Assembly: GCA_041602815.1 (NCBI GenBank)
Contig: JBFIFO010000124.1
Coordinates: 1-12,221, forward strand
Direction of reading: 5' to 3'
Source of the DNA: GCA-020356105 sp041602815
Lineage (GTDB): Bacteria > Pseudomonadota > Alphaproteobacteria > UBA8366 > JADFVY01
Length of the DNA stretch: 12,221 nt
Of the stretch, positions 1 to 6,507 are shown piece by piece (the first letter of the stretch is position 1; every line of letters begins with the position of its first letter). The position numbers were made by a program, and so were the translations under genes. The notes beneath the pieces are model-generated. The model was given only the letters and a program-made list of their open reading frames with translations, was not told where the DNA came from and made no database searches.

Positions 1-181
1 TTCCAGCTCCGTCGTTCCGGTCGCCGCAAGCGCCGTCCACATCAATACCAGCCAATGTCTTAAATTTCCATCAATCGGTGACAACGCGACGGTTCCCGGA
101 GGTCGTCGCAACGCCTGGTCGCGCACCGCTTGCGGCGCCTCGAACAACCGCTACACTCCTCGCAAGATGGAGGACGTAAAG

Positions 182-1093
182 ATGAGCGAAACTGTCGGAT
201 TCATCGGGCTCGGCGTGCTGGGCTCGGCCATCGCGGGCCATCTCGTCGCGGCAGGGCGGCGCGTCGTGGGGTGCGATATCGATGCTAAGCGCACAACGGA
301 TCTCGTTGCGGCCGGCGGCGAAGCCGCGGCGACACCGCGCGAAACGGCGGACCGGGCCGACGTGGTATTTCTCTGCCTGCCGACCGCCGAGTCCCTGCAC
401 GCGGCGGTGTCCGGGGCGGACGGGCTGGTGCACGGCGGGCGGGAGGGCCAGATCGTCGTCGAGCTTTCCACATTCTCGATCGCGGACAAGGAGAAGGCCC
501 GCGACGCCCTGGCCGAAGCCGGCCGGATCCTGCTCGACTGCCCGGTAAGCGGCAACCGCATCATGGCTCTCGAGCGCAAGCTGACCGCCTTCGGCAGCGG
601 CGACCTTCTAGCCTGGGAGAAGGTGCGGCCGATCGTCGACCTGTTCACGCGCCGGAGCCATTACGTCGGCGATTTCGGCTGCGGCATGAAGATGAAGTTC
701 TGCGGCAACATCCTGAACCTGGTGCACAACAGCGTTGCGGCCGAAGTCATGGTGCTCGGCATGAAGTCCGGGCTCGACCCGAAAATGATCCACGAGGTGA
801 TCAGCGGCAGCGGCTCGTCCTCCGCCATGTTCGAGGTGCGCGGCGCCCTTATGGCGGAGAATGACTATCGCAGGGAGGGCATGAATTTCTCGATCCCGCT
901 GAAGGACTCGCGGCTGATCGCCGAGCACGCCGCCCGCCATCTCGTGCCGACGCCGATCTACCACGCGGCCTTGCAGACCTATTACGCCGCGGTGGCGCAG
1001 GGCCACGGGAACGAAGACCAGTCGGCCGTGTGCGCCGCAATGGAGCGGGCCGCGAACTGCGAACGGCGCGCAACCGACGCCGAGAGCCAATAG
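182..1093 (+). CDS. NAD(P)-dependent beta-hydroxyacid dehydrogenase (3-hydroxyisobutyrate dehydrogenase family)
   Basis: The 303-residue product matches the beta-hydroxyacid dehydrogenase family, cytosolic enzymes that oxidise or reduce small hydroxyacids with NAD(P). Seen directly: an N-terminal Rossmann glycine motif GLGVLG at residues 9-14, Asp32 at the end of the second strand, a substrate-loop variant of the family DxPVSG motif (DCPVSGNR), and the catalytic block GCGMKMKFCGN with Lys172 and Asn176. An FSIPLKDSRL segment matches the family's C-terminal helix region. Length is typical. I chose ATG 182 over the in-frame ATG at 167 because GGAGG at 169-173 sits 8 bases ahead of 182. The substrate loop departs from the usual DAPVSGG, so 3-hydroxyisobutyrate, tartronate semialdehyde and other substrates all remain possible. 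The next gene follows after 100 bases on the same strand, but co-transcription is not shown. Confidence 0.9.
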   Translation: MSETVGFIGLGVLGSAIAGHLVAAGRRVVGCDIDAKRTTDLVAAGGEAAATPRETADRADVVFLCLPTAESLHAAVSGADGLVHGGREGQIVVELSTFSIADKEKARDALAEAGRILLDCPVSGNRIMALERKLTAFGSGDLLAWEKVRPIVDLFTRRSHYVGDFGCGMKMKFCGNILNLVHNSVAAEVMVLGMKSGLDPKMIHEVISGSGSSSAMFEVRGALMAENDYRREGMNFSIPLKDSRLIAEHAARHLVPTPIYHAALQTYYAAVAQGHGNEDQSAVCAAMERAANCERRATDAESQ

Positions 1094-1101
1094 GGTCTTC
1101 T

Positions 1102-1116
1102 CGCCCGTAACGGGCG
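1102..1116 (+). terminator. Small GC hairpin after the dehydrogenase gene, no T-run
   Basis: CGCCCG and CGGGCG form a perfect 6-bp stem around a TAA loop, 9 bases after the stop codon. No T-tract follows, so it is at best a weak or Rho-assisted terminator or an mRNA end-stabilising hairpin. Confidence 0.3.
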
Positions 1117-1193
1117 CTGCCGCGGCGGACACGACGGTTGCCGGACCACGGGAACGTGATACTCTTACATGCGAGACGGAGGAGGGCCTCGCC

Positions 1194-1667
1194 ATGGCCA
1201 CCGCAACATTCGCCGCCGGACGGTTCTGGTGCGTCGAGGCGGCCGTCAGGCTCATCCCGGGCGTCACCGCCACGGAAGTCGGGTTCATGGGCGGCCACGT
1301 ACCGAACCCGACATTCCGGGAGGTCGGCTCGGGTACGACAGGACACGTCGAGGTAGTACGCGTGGAGTACGACCCGGCCAGCGTGAGTTACACCGAACTG
1401 CTGAGCTCGTTTTGGCGCTTCCACGATCCGACGCAACGGGATCGCCAGGGTCCCGACGTTGGCAGCGCGTTTCGCTCGGTCATCTTCGTGCACGACGCCG
1501 CGCAGGAGCGCCAGGCCCGACATTCCAAGCGCGAACTCGAAGCGTCCGGTCGCCACCGCCAGCCGATCGTCACCGAGATTGTTCCCGCCGGCGCTTTCTG
1601 GCGGGCAGAGGAGCACCACCAACGTTACCTGGAGAAGCGCGGCCTCGTGCCGACGTGCTCCGGTTGA
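1194..1667 (+). CDS. MsrA-fold protein lacking the catalytic cysteine (methionine sulfoxide reductase A-like)
   Basis: The 157-residue product aligns along its whole length with peptide-methionine (S)-S-oxide reductase A, which repairs oxidised methionine. Preserved: GGH and NPT motifs at 33-40, TGHVE at 49-53 with Glu53, Asp88, and the C-terminal HHQRYL motif. Lost: the hallmark GCFW motif reads GRFWC at residues 9-13, so the nucleophilic Cys (E. coli Cys51) is Arg10. Both sulfoxide-polarising tyrosines are Phe (Tyr82 to Phe41, Tyr134 to Phe93). Only two cysteines remain, Cys13 and Cys155. The ungapped offset of 41 residues to E. coli numbering at all five positions makes the alignment secure. 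GGAGGAGGG at 1178-1186 fixes the start. It could use Cys13 as a displaced nucleophile or be a non-catalytic binder. Family membership is confident; reductase activity is doubtful. Confidence 0.88.
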   Translation: MATATFAAGRFWCVEAAVRLIPGVTATEVGFMGGHVPNPTFREVGSGTTGHVEVVRVEYDPASVSYTELLSSFWRFHDPTQRDRQGPDVGSAFRSVIFVHDAAQERQARHSKRELEASGRHRQPIVTEIVPAGAFWRAEEHHQRYLEKRGLVPTCSG

Positions 1668-1687
1668 GCGTTCGCCGTCGCTTTTTT
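1667..1687 (+). terminator. Weak intrinsic terminator-like element
   Basis: AGCG and CGCT (4-bp stem, 8-base loop) are followed directly by six T residues, immediately after the MsrA-like stop codon. The stem is short, so termination would be partial at best. Confidence 0.35.
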
Positions 1688-1755
1688 GCCGGATTGCCGT
1701 GATTTGATGACGCCGCGGGGGCGAAATGCCCCTCGGATCATGGCAGGAGGTCGTC

Positions 1756-2373
1756 GTGCGCGGGATATGTCGGAGTGCCATTCCGTATCTGGCGGCCATC
1801 GTCGTCCTGTTGCCGCAAGGGACCGGGGCGCAGCTCCGGCCAGGCAATGCCGAACAGGCGCTGGTCGCGGCGGCGATCGAGCGCACCCGGCACAGGGTCG
1901 TCTACGATGGCTCGTACCGTACCCTCGGCTATCCGGGCGGGGACGTGCCGGGCGATATCGGCGTGTGCACGGACCTGGTCATTCGCGCTTACCGGTCAGG
2001 ACTCGGCATCGACCTGCAGAGAGTGGTCCACGAGGACATGTCCCGGGCGTTCGGCGCCTACCCGCAGATCTGGGGTCTGGATCGGCCGGACCGCAATATC
2101 GATCATCGGCGGGTGCCCAACCTCGAGACATTCTTCACGCGGCACGGCCGGTCGCTTGCGGTCAGCGATGACCCGGACGCCTACCGGCCCGGCGATCTCG
2201 TCACCTGGCGTCTGCCCGGCAACCTTCCGCACATCGGCATCGTCACCGATCGCCGCTCGGCCGACGGCAGGCGCCCGTTGATCGCGCACAACATCGGCCG
2301 CGGGCCGCAACTGGAAGACATGCTGTTCGCCTACCCGATCAGCGGGCATTTCCGGTACCTTCCCGACGATTGA
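1756..2373 (+). CDS. Exported DUF1287 family protein (NlpC/P60-like fold)
   Basis: The 205-residue protein belongs to the DUF1287 family (E. coli YijF type), of unknown substrate and thought to adopt an NlpC/P60-like cysteine amidase fold. Seen directly: an N-terminal signal peptide with a hydrophobic stretch at residues 8-20 and probable cleavage after TGA at 23-25; the family blocks YPGGDVPGDIGVCTD (Cys71), HEDM, PDRNIDHRRVPN, PGDLVTW, LPHIGIV (His159) and HNIG (His178). Cys71 with the two histidines is the plausible catalytic set, by analogy. I chose GTG 1756 because AGGAGG at 1745-1750 sits 5 bases upstream and the result is a clean signal peptide. The in-frame ATG at 1726 has only a weak site and would add a charged extension. 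A periplasmic cell-wall role is inferred. It converges with the OsmC-like gene 56 bases downstream. Confidence 0.88.
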   Translation: MRGICRSAIPYLAAIVVLLPQGTGAQLRPGNAEQALVAAAIERTRHRVVYDGSYRTLGYPGGDVPGDIGVCTDLVIRAYRSGLGIDLQRVVHEDMSRAFGAYPQIWGLDRPDRNIDHRRVPNLETFFTRHGRSLAVSDDPDAYRPGDLVTWRLPGNLPHIGIVTDRRSADGRRPLIAHNIGRGPQLEDMLFAYPISGHFRYLPDD

Positions 2374-2429
2374 CGCGTTGGTCGTATGGTCGCGCCGATG
2401 CGGCCGAGCCCAATGTGACGGATTACACG

Positions 2430-2858
2430 CTAACCGTCCGCCTCGACGATCTCGAAGTCGTGCGTGACGGCCGCCGTCGCCGCCAGCATGACGGTGGCCG
2501 AGCAGTATTTTTCGGCCGACAGCCTGACCGCACGCTCGACCGCCGATGGCTTCAGCCCGCGGCCGGTGACGACGTAGTGCGCATGGATCCGCTCGTAGAC
2601 CTTGGGCACCGATTCGGCCCGTTCGGCCTCGAGCTCGATGACCACGTCGGTCACCGCCTCGCGCGCCTTCCGCAGGATCATCACGACATCGATCGCCGTG
2701 CAGCCGCCCATGCCGAGCAGCAGCATCTCCATCGGCCGGATGCCCACCGACGGTTCTCCCGCCCCGGGCAGGCCCTGCATGACGACGGCATGGCCGCTTT
2801 GCGATTCCCCGATGAAACGGGATCCTTCGATCCATTTGACACGTGCCGTCGTCGCCAT
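2430..2858 (-). CDS. OsmC/Ohr family protein, YhfA-like
   Basis: The 142-residue product is an OsmC-superfamily protein, a family of homodimeric thiol peroxidases that reduce organic hydroperoxides and, in some members, act on persulfides. The two redox cysteines are visible: Cys53 in MGGCTAIDVV and Cys119 in EKYCSATVML, with RPMEMLLLGM just ahead of the first. The pattern is closer to the YhfA-like branch than to classical OsmC or Ohr. The start is the second of two near ATGs (2858): the AGGAGG abuts the first ATG directly but lies 6 bases before the second. An ATTA-N8-TAAT palindrome lies about 24 bases upstream of the start. Its place downstream of a TusA/DsrE/porin block makes a role in sulfane-sulfur or thiol peroxide handling plausible; the substrate is not shown. 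Confidence 0.9.
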   Translation of the reverse strand: MATTARVKWIEGSRFIGESQSGHAVVMQGLPGAGEPSVGIRPMEMLLLGMGGCTAIDVVMILRKAREAVTDVVIELEAERAESVPKVYERIHAHYVVTGRGLKPSAVERAVRLSAEKYCSATVMLAATAAVTHDFEIVEADG

Positions 2859-2864
2859 CGGCAT

Positions 2865-3229
2865 CCTCCTGATCTCAACAAATTAGAAACATCTAATATA
2901 TGTTGGACATCGGCGCGGTCGCCGCCAGCTGACGCGATGTCGCATGCCGGCATTGACGGGCGCAACATGTTTGCAGTTTATGCCAAGCCGATTCTTCGGG
3001 AATGAGCCCTACGTCGAGACAGGCAAGAACGTCCGCGATCACCTCGACTGGGTACCATCAGTGCGGCGGACGTTTTCTCAGCCTCGACGACTCGTGCTTG
3101 CCCGGAACCGGGACGGATAGACATGCATATCGAAGATTCTGCGGGTCGATGGCGGCACTATGGGCTGGCAACCGGACGGGCGCGTCGGACAGGTGGCGTC
3201 AACGAGACGCCGCGTGCCGGATTTGATGG
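2865..3229. other. 365-base intergenic region upstream of the OsmC-like gene
   Basis: Holds the AT-rich promoter and operator of the OsmC-like gene at its left end (about 2877-2904). The rest has no convincing gene. A plus-strand frame from ATG 2980 to TAG 3120 gives 46 residues with no ribosome site; the same frame stays protein-like after the stop, and could be a decayed gene. A small hairpin (GGCGTC/GACGCC, 3195-3211) lies after the cyclophilin-like gene's stop but has no T-run. Confidence 0.5.
2882..2897. promoter_or_regulatory. Candidate repressor operator ATTA-N8-TAAT, copy 1 (OsmC-like gene)
   Basis: ATTAGA-AACA-TCTAAT is a perfect 6-bp inverted repeat with a 4-base spacer in otherwise GC-rich DNA. 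It lies 11 bases before the ribosome site of the OsmC-like gene, so a bound protein would cover the -10 or start-point region. An overlapping TATATT on the minus strand could be the -10; no clear -35 was found. The same architecture recurs at 5212 and 6492. Confidence 0.65.
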
Positions 3230-3604
3230 CTATTCGACTCCGTGGACCGCCACGCGGTCGCCGTCGATGACGTGTTTCAGCGCCGCGATGTCACCCATCG
3301 CGCGCGCCCACACATCGCCCGACCGCCGCGGCCCGCGACGCCGGTTGCGCGTGAACGGCGCGATCCCGAAGTCGATGCCGCACGTCCCGCTCCTGCCACA
3401 GAGGACAAAATCGCCGGGCCGGCCCATGGCCGGCAGTCCCGAATGTGGCGGGACGGGACCGGGCGCGGAAAAGACCACCGCACTGTCGGCGACCCGCGCC
3501 ATCGACAGGAACGGCAGGGAGCTGCGTATGGCTTCCCCGGCAGGCGTGTCGAGCAGCTTCGCGTAAAGCTCGACCGGACCGATCGTGATCTTGATTCGTC
3601 TCAC
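3230..3604 (-). CDS. Cyclophilin-like fold protein (small beta-barrel family)
   Basis: The 124-residue product resembles the small cyclophilin-like fold family (TM1367 type, Pfam PF04126-like): it opens with RRIKITIGPVELYAKLLDTP, continues with an LPF segment, and has a central PGDFVLC and a DFGIAPFTR block corresponding to the family's CIFFGPTP motif, ending in an ALKHVIDGDRVAV strand. Two cysteines lie close together at 69 and 75. Biochemical function is unknown for the family, and prolyl isomerase activity should not be assumed. I chose GTG 3604 because GGGAGGAG ends 4 bases before it; the longer reading frame to 3748 adds an Arg/Ser-rich stretch with no family similarity. It sits between the FadL-like gene and the OsmC-like gene on the same strand, behind a strong terminator, so it probably has its own promoter. 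Confidence 0.78.
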   Translation of the reverse strand: MRRIKITIGPVELYAKLLDTPAGEAIRSSLPFLSMARVADSAVVFSAPGPVPPHSGLPAMGRPGDFVLCGRSGTCGIDFGIAPFTRNRRRGPRRSGDVWARAMGDIAALKHVIDGDRVAVHGVE

Positions 3605-3751
3605 CGTCTCCTCCCGACGTAGCGGACGCACGTTCTTGTTCGTTATTGAGGAGGAAACGCCGCGACCACCCGGAATCATTCCCTGCCTCGCAGCAGATTT
3701 TTTTCGACCCGATGTGGAAGTGGTCCTTTGCCCGGCGCGTGCTGGCAACGC

Positions 3752-3782
3752 AAAAGGGCCGGGCGCAGCGCCCGGCCCTTTT
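3752..3782 (-). terminator. Strong intrinsic terminator, potentially bidirectional
   Basis: A near-perfect 31-base hairpin: AAAAGGGCCGGGCG, loop CAG, CGCCCGGCCCTTTT. It begins 21 bases after the FadL-like stop in the direction of minus-strand transcription. Its A and T ends allow termination on either strand. It separates the FadL-like gene from the cyclophilin-like gene. Confidence 0.92.
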
Positions 3783-3803
3783 GGAAAACATTGGTGGACG
3801 AGG

Positions 3804-5051
3804 TCAGAACGTCCAGGTCCAGCCAGCCGTGGCCTCGAACTGCCACATCTCCAGCTCGACCGTACCGCCGCCGAGGAAGGCGGGGACCGTGCCGTTTATG
3901 CTGCTGGTCGGCGAATACATGACGCCCAGCACCAGCGCGCTGTTGGGGGTCGCCTGCCAGGTCATGCCCGCCGTGTAGTGCTGCTCCTGCACACCAGGTG
4001 CCAGGACGTTGAACAACACTTCATTGCCCGGGATTGGATTGTCGTTCAGGCCGATTCCGCCGCGCACCTTGATCGTCGGGCTGGCTTCCCACTCGACGCC
4101 CAGCTTGTAGGCGTTGATCGTCTCCCAGCCGAATCCGGCGCCACTGTCCGCGCCGAGCAGACCCGGCGCACCCAGCAGGAAATTGTTGATGGAGTTGGCG
4201 ATCGAATCGATATCGCCATAGAAAATCCGCTTGTAATCGAAGGCGACTGTAACCCCGGCGCCGGAGCTCCAAGACAGTCCGGCCTGCAGCGCCGGCGGGA
4301 TATCGAAATCGCCCTGCTCGGCAAACAGCCCCGAATACTTGTCGAACTCCGACATGTAGATCCGCGTCTGGTAGCTCGCCCCGAACCGGAACCCGGATGT
4401 GAGATCGGCCTGGATGCCGATCTTGCCGCCATAGCCGTAGGAGGTGTCATAGTCGCGGTTGGTCAGGTTGGCCGGATTGCTGGAGTTTCCGGCGAAAGCA
4501 CCGATGCCAAACGCCTTGAAGCGCTGCGCGGCAAGGATAGGGCTGACGCCGACGGAAATCCCCGGGGTCAGATCTCGGGCATAGGTCAGCTGCAGGAACG
4601 CCTGGGCCAGGTCGACGCCCGTCTTTCCGCCGCCGAACGGGCCGACGGGATCATCATAGGTCGTGTTCATGCCGCCATTGCCGTACAAGGCCCAGCCATA
4701 GGACGACACATCATCGATGGCATAGCTTCCGGCCAGCGAGGGAATGAAGAAGTAGTTCCGGTCGCTTTCGTAATTGCCGGGAACGGCGGCGACGGTGCCG
4801 AAAATTGTGCTTTCCCGGCGCGGGCTGAAGATCGATATGTCGACGTTAAACTGTGGGTCCACGAGTGTCAGAGACGCCGGATTGGTCGCCTGCGACATGG
4901 CGTCGAACCCGGTGGCGACGCCGGCGCCGGCCATCGATTTGTTCACGGCGCCGAAACCGTGCGAGAAATACCCCTCTGTCGCCTGTGCGGGCGCGCATAC
5001 GACAATCGCGGCGGTAGCGCCCACTGCGCAGCTGTACAGTACCTTCTTCAT
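3804..5051 (-). CDS. FadL/OmpP1/TodX family outer-membrane transport protein
   Basis: The 415-residue product fits the FadL family of 14-strand beta-barrels that carry hydrophobic compounds across the outer membrane. Seen directly: signal peptide MKKVLYSCAVGATAAIVVC with cleavage after AQA (residue 24); mature start TEGYFSHGFG; the N-terminal hatch with NKSMAGAGVA and the FadL-characteristic NPA at 57-59; alternating aromatic and polar strands throughout; and a terminal Phe in WTWTF, the Bam recognition signature. Length is normal. ATG 5051 is chosen over the upstream in-frame 5084 because AGGAGGT lies 4 bases ahead and it yields the signal peptide. The strong terminator follows. An ATTA-N8-TAAT palindrome lies about 160 bases upstream. 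Substrate is unknown; the neighbours hint at a sulfur compound, but that is inference. Confidence 0.9.
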   Translation of the reverse strand: MKKVLYSCAVGATAAIVVCAPAQATEGYFSHGFGAVNKSMAGAGVATGFDAMSQATNPASLTLVDPQFNVDISIFSPRRESTIFGTVAAVPGNYESDRNYFFIPSLAGSYAIDDVSSYGWALYGNGGMNTTYDDPVGPFGGGKTGVDLAQAFLQLTYARDLTPGISVGVSPILAAQRFKAFGIGAFAGNSSNPANLTNRDYDTSYGYGGKIGIQADLTSGFRFGASYQTRIYMSEFDKYSGLFAEQGDFDIPPALQAGLSWSSGAGVTVAFDYKRIFYGDIDSIANSINNFLLGAPGLLGADSGAGFGWETINAYKLGVEWEASPTIKVRGGIGLNDNPIPGNEVLFNVLAPGVQEQHYTAGMTWQATPNSALVLGVMYSPTSSINGTVPAFLGGGTVELEMWQFEATAGWTWTF

Positions 5052-5209
5052 GCTACCTCCTGAGTGTGAAGACCGAGATGCCAACTTGCTGTGTTCAGGA
5101 GTTCCCGCCCACGCCCTCTTTCCTGGCTTGTTGACGGAAGCACCAGACGCACCCCCTGTCTTGGCTCATGCCCGCCGAACCGAGCGAGCAAGGTGTGTTA
5201 TATTTCTCT

Positions 5210-5238
5210 AAATTAACATCATCTAATGTATTGTGCAA
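5210..5238 (-). promoter_or_regulatory. Possible promoter of the FadL-like gene
   Basis: On the minus strand TTGCAC (5233-5238) is 17 bases from TAATTT (5210-5215). Spacing is ideal but both hexamers are weak. The palindrome at 5212-5227 lies between and over them, which would suit repression. The leader would be about 150 bases. Confidence 0.3.
5212..5227. promoter_or_regulatory. Candidate repressor operator ATTA-N8-TAAT, copy 2 (FadL-like gene)
   Basis: ATTAAC-ATCA-TCTAAT keeps the outer ATTA/TAAT pair and exact 16-base span of the copies at 2882 and 6492. The right half-site TCTAAT is identical to copy 1; the left half has two changes. Confidence 0.5.
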
Positions 5239-5546
5239 AAAAAATATGTGGTTAACCGCCAAATAGCAGTCCGTTACATGCGAAACCAAATCCGTGTTTG
5301 TTTAACAAATAATAACGACTGACTTATGTCGTATGGTATGTATTTGGCGAATATTATCGTAGAGCAGACATACAGACTTGTCACCTGAGCGAAAGTCGTC
5401 AGATTGAAAGGCCAAGCAGCCTAAATACAGCCCAGCACAAAATGCTGCGAATACAGGCCGCATGACCGCCCCGAAGCGTCATGATAAAGGTCAGCCTTGC
5501 GTATACTTGCAGGACGTTAGCGGCAACTCGGATTGTCGAACAGAAA

Positions 5547-5573
5547 CGGCCCGGGGCGTCACATCCCGGGCCG
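5547..5573 (-). terminator. Intrinsic terminator after tusA
   Basis: CGGCCCGGG and CCCGGGCCG form a perfect 9-bp stem with a 9-base loop. On the minus strand it is followed by TTTCTG. It begins 42 bases after the tusA stop and ends the dsrE-tusA unit. Confidence 0.75.
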
Positions 5574-5615
5574 GTTGATGATTTTTCCTTATTTTCCAGG
5601 CGTTTCGCGATCCCG

Positions 5616-5843
5616 TCAACCCGTGTGTTTGATGACGAACACGTAAACGCCGTCTTCGGTCTTGGATTCCAGCAACTCGTTCCCGGTCGTGCGGCAAAAT
5701 GCCTCAAAGTCCGCGACCGACCCGGGGTCGGTTGCCTGGATTTCCAACGTGCCGCCCGCGGGCACGTCCTTCAATGCCTTCTTCGCCTTGAGAATCGGCA
5801 GCGGGCAGTTCAGCCCCTTGGCGTCGAGCACCTGATCGGCCAT
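5616..5843 (-). CDS. tusA: TusA-like sulfur carrier protein
   Basis: The 75-residue product is a full-length TusA/SirA/YeeD-family protein, a cytosolic sulfur carrier that holds a persulfide on a conserved cysteine and passes it between sulfurtransferases. The diagnostic CPLP motif is at 13-16 in LDAKGLNCPLPILKAKKAL, so Cys13 is the carrier residue; a second cysteine lies in FEAFCRTTG. AAGGAG 9 bases upstream of ATG 5843 fixes the start; the upstream extension to 5903 overlaps the dsrE stop and adds unrelated residues. It follows the DsrE-like gene by 56 bases on the same strand, with the shared terminator downstream, so the two are probably one operon. The pairing with a DsrE protein points to sulfur relay in sulfur oxidation or persulfide handling rather than tRNA thiolation, but this is inferred. 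Confidence 0.9.
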   Translation of the reverse strand: MADQVLDAKGLNCPLPILKAKKALKDVPAGGTLEIQATDPGSVADFEAFCRTTGNELLESKTEDGVYVFVIKHTG

Positions 5844-5899
5844 GTGTGGTTTCTCCTTGCTGGTTTCGTCGCGTTGCGAAAGGTCGGCCGGATGCCGCC

Positions 5900-6394
5900 T
5901 CAAATGAACAGGTTGATGTCGGATTTGGTCGCCGCGTCGATATAGGTCGCCGCACCACCAAGCTCGTGGCCGTCGATCAGGTCCTCGCGCTTGTATTCGA
6001 ACAGGTCCAGCGTCATCTGGCAGGCGATCATGCGGATCTCGGATTCGATCGCGGCCTCACGCAATTCCTCGATCGACGCCACGCCCTTCTTCTTGATGAG
6101 GTTCTTCATCATGACGGTCGCCGCCTTGTCGACGCCGGGCAGCATGCCGACCATGTTCGGCATCGCCATATGGCCACCCATCATTGGCATTTCCATTGCC
6201 GCATTGCCGAGCGGGGTAATCTGGAGGTTGAGCTTCTTCTTCAGGAGGCCGAGGCCGTAGAACGTAAAGAACATCGTGACGTCCAGCCCCATAGCCGCAG
6301 CTGTCGTGCCGATAATGAAGGGCGGATAGGCCCAGTCCAGCGAACCCTTGGTCACGATGATCGACATACTCTTCGCGTTGTTGTTCTCCGACAT
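5900..6394 (-). CDS. DsrE/DsrF/DrsH-like family sulfur-relay protein (DsrE2/DsrE3 type)
   Basis: The 164-residue product belongs to the DsrE/DsrF/DrsH-like family, small proteins that bind or transfer persulfide sulfur alongside TusA. Seen directly: an N-terminal strand SMSIIVTKGSLDWAYPPFI, a following helix-strand unit AAAMGLDVTMFFTFYGLGLL, a Met-rich middle loop (64-85), and the family's late cysteine in RMIACQMTLDLF. Cys125 is the only cysteine and therefore the presumed sulfur-binding residue. The start ATG 6394 has only a modest AAAGGGA site; an ATG at residue 10 is possible. The gene heads a two-gene unit with tusA. A TTGACT/TACAAT promoter and an ATTA-N8-TAAT palindrome lie about 100 bases upstream. 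Which DsrE subgroup it belongs to needs a tree. Confidence 0.87.
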   Translation of the reverse strand: MSENNNAKSMSIIVTKGSLDWAYPPFIIGTTAAAMGLDVTMFFTFYGLGLLKKKLNLQITPLGNAAMEMPMMGGHMAMPNMVGMLPGVDKAATVMMKNLIKKKGVASIEELREAAIESEIRMIACQMTLDLFEYKREDLIDGHELGGAATYIDAATKSDINLFI

Positions 6395-6491
6395 CGTCGC
6401 AATTCCCTTTCGAGATCAATGCCCTGTCCCGACAGAATTGTCGAAATTGGGCGCGCCAGCGAGGCGGCAAGCGACCCGGGCGCGTTATTTC

Positions 6492-6507
6492 ATTAGAAGA
6501 TTGTAAT
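6492..6507. promoter_or_regulatory. Candidate repressor operator ATTA-N8-TAAT, copy 3 (dsrE-tusA)
   Basis: ATTAGA-AGAT-TGTAAT is a 6-bp inverted repeat with one mismatch, the same 16-base span as copies 1 and 2. It covers the -10 hexamer of the promoter at 6500-6526, the expected position for a repressor. Confidence 0.65.

Larger units (their letters stand above)
5052..5615. other. 564-base intergenic region, partly AT-rich
   Basis: No gene is supported here; the short open frames lack ribosome sites and family features. It holds the candidate operator and promoter of the FadL-like gene (5210-5238), a conspicuously AT-rich stretch at about 5197-5385 that contrasts with its surroundings, and the tusA terminator (5547-5573). 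It is longer than a simple promoter needs. Confidence 0.5.

Noticed and set aside
1..90. Minus-strand frame at the left edge (ATG at 42, WTALAATGTTELE onwards) that might be the start of a divergent gene
   Set aside because: Only about 14-28 codons are visible, there is no good ribosome site, and no family can be recognised.
849..1886. 345-residue minus-strand open frame across the dehydrogenase and MsrA-like genes
   Set aside because: It is antisense to two recognisable genes and has no family features.
3195..3211. GGCGTC-AACGA-GACGCC hairpin after the cyclophilin-like gene as a terminator
   Set aside because: A short stem with no T-run on the minus strand; not enough to call termination.
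3585..5063. 492-residue plus-strand open frame across the FadL-like gene
   Set aside because: It is antisense to a porin with signal peptide, NPA motif and terminal Phe. Its residues are Arg/Gly/Val-rich with no family features, a common artefact in GC-rich DNA.
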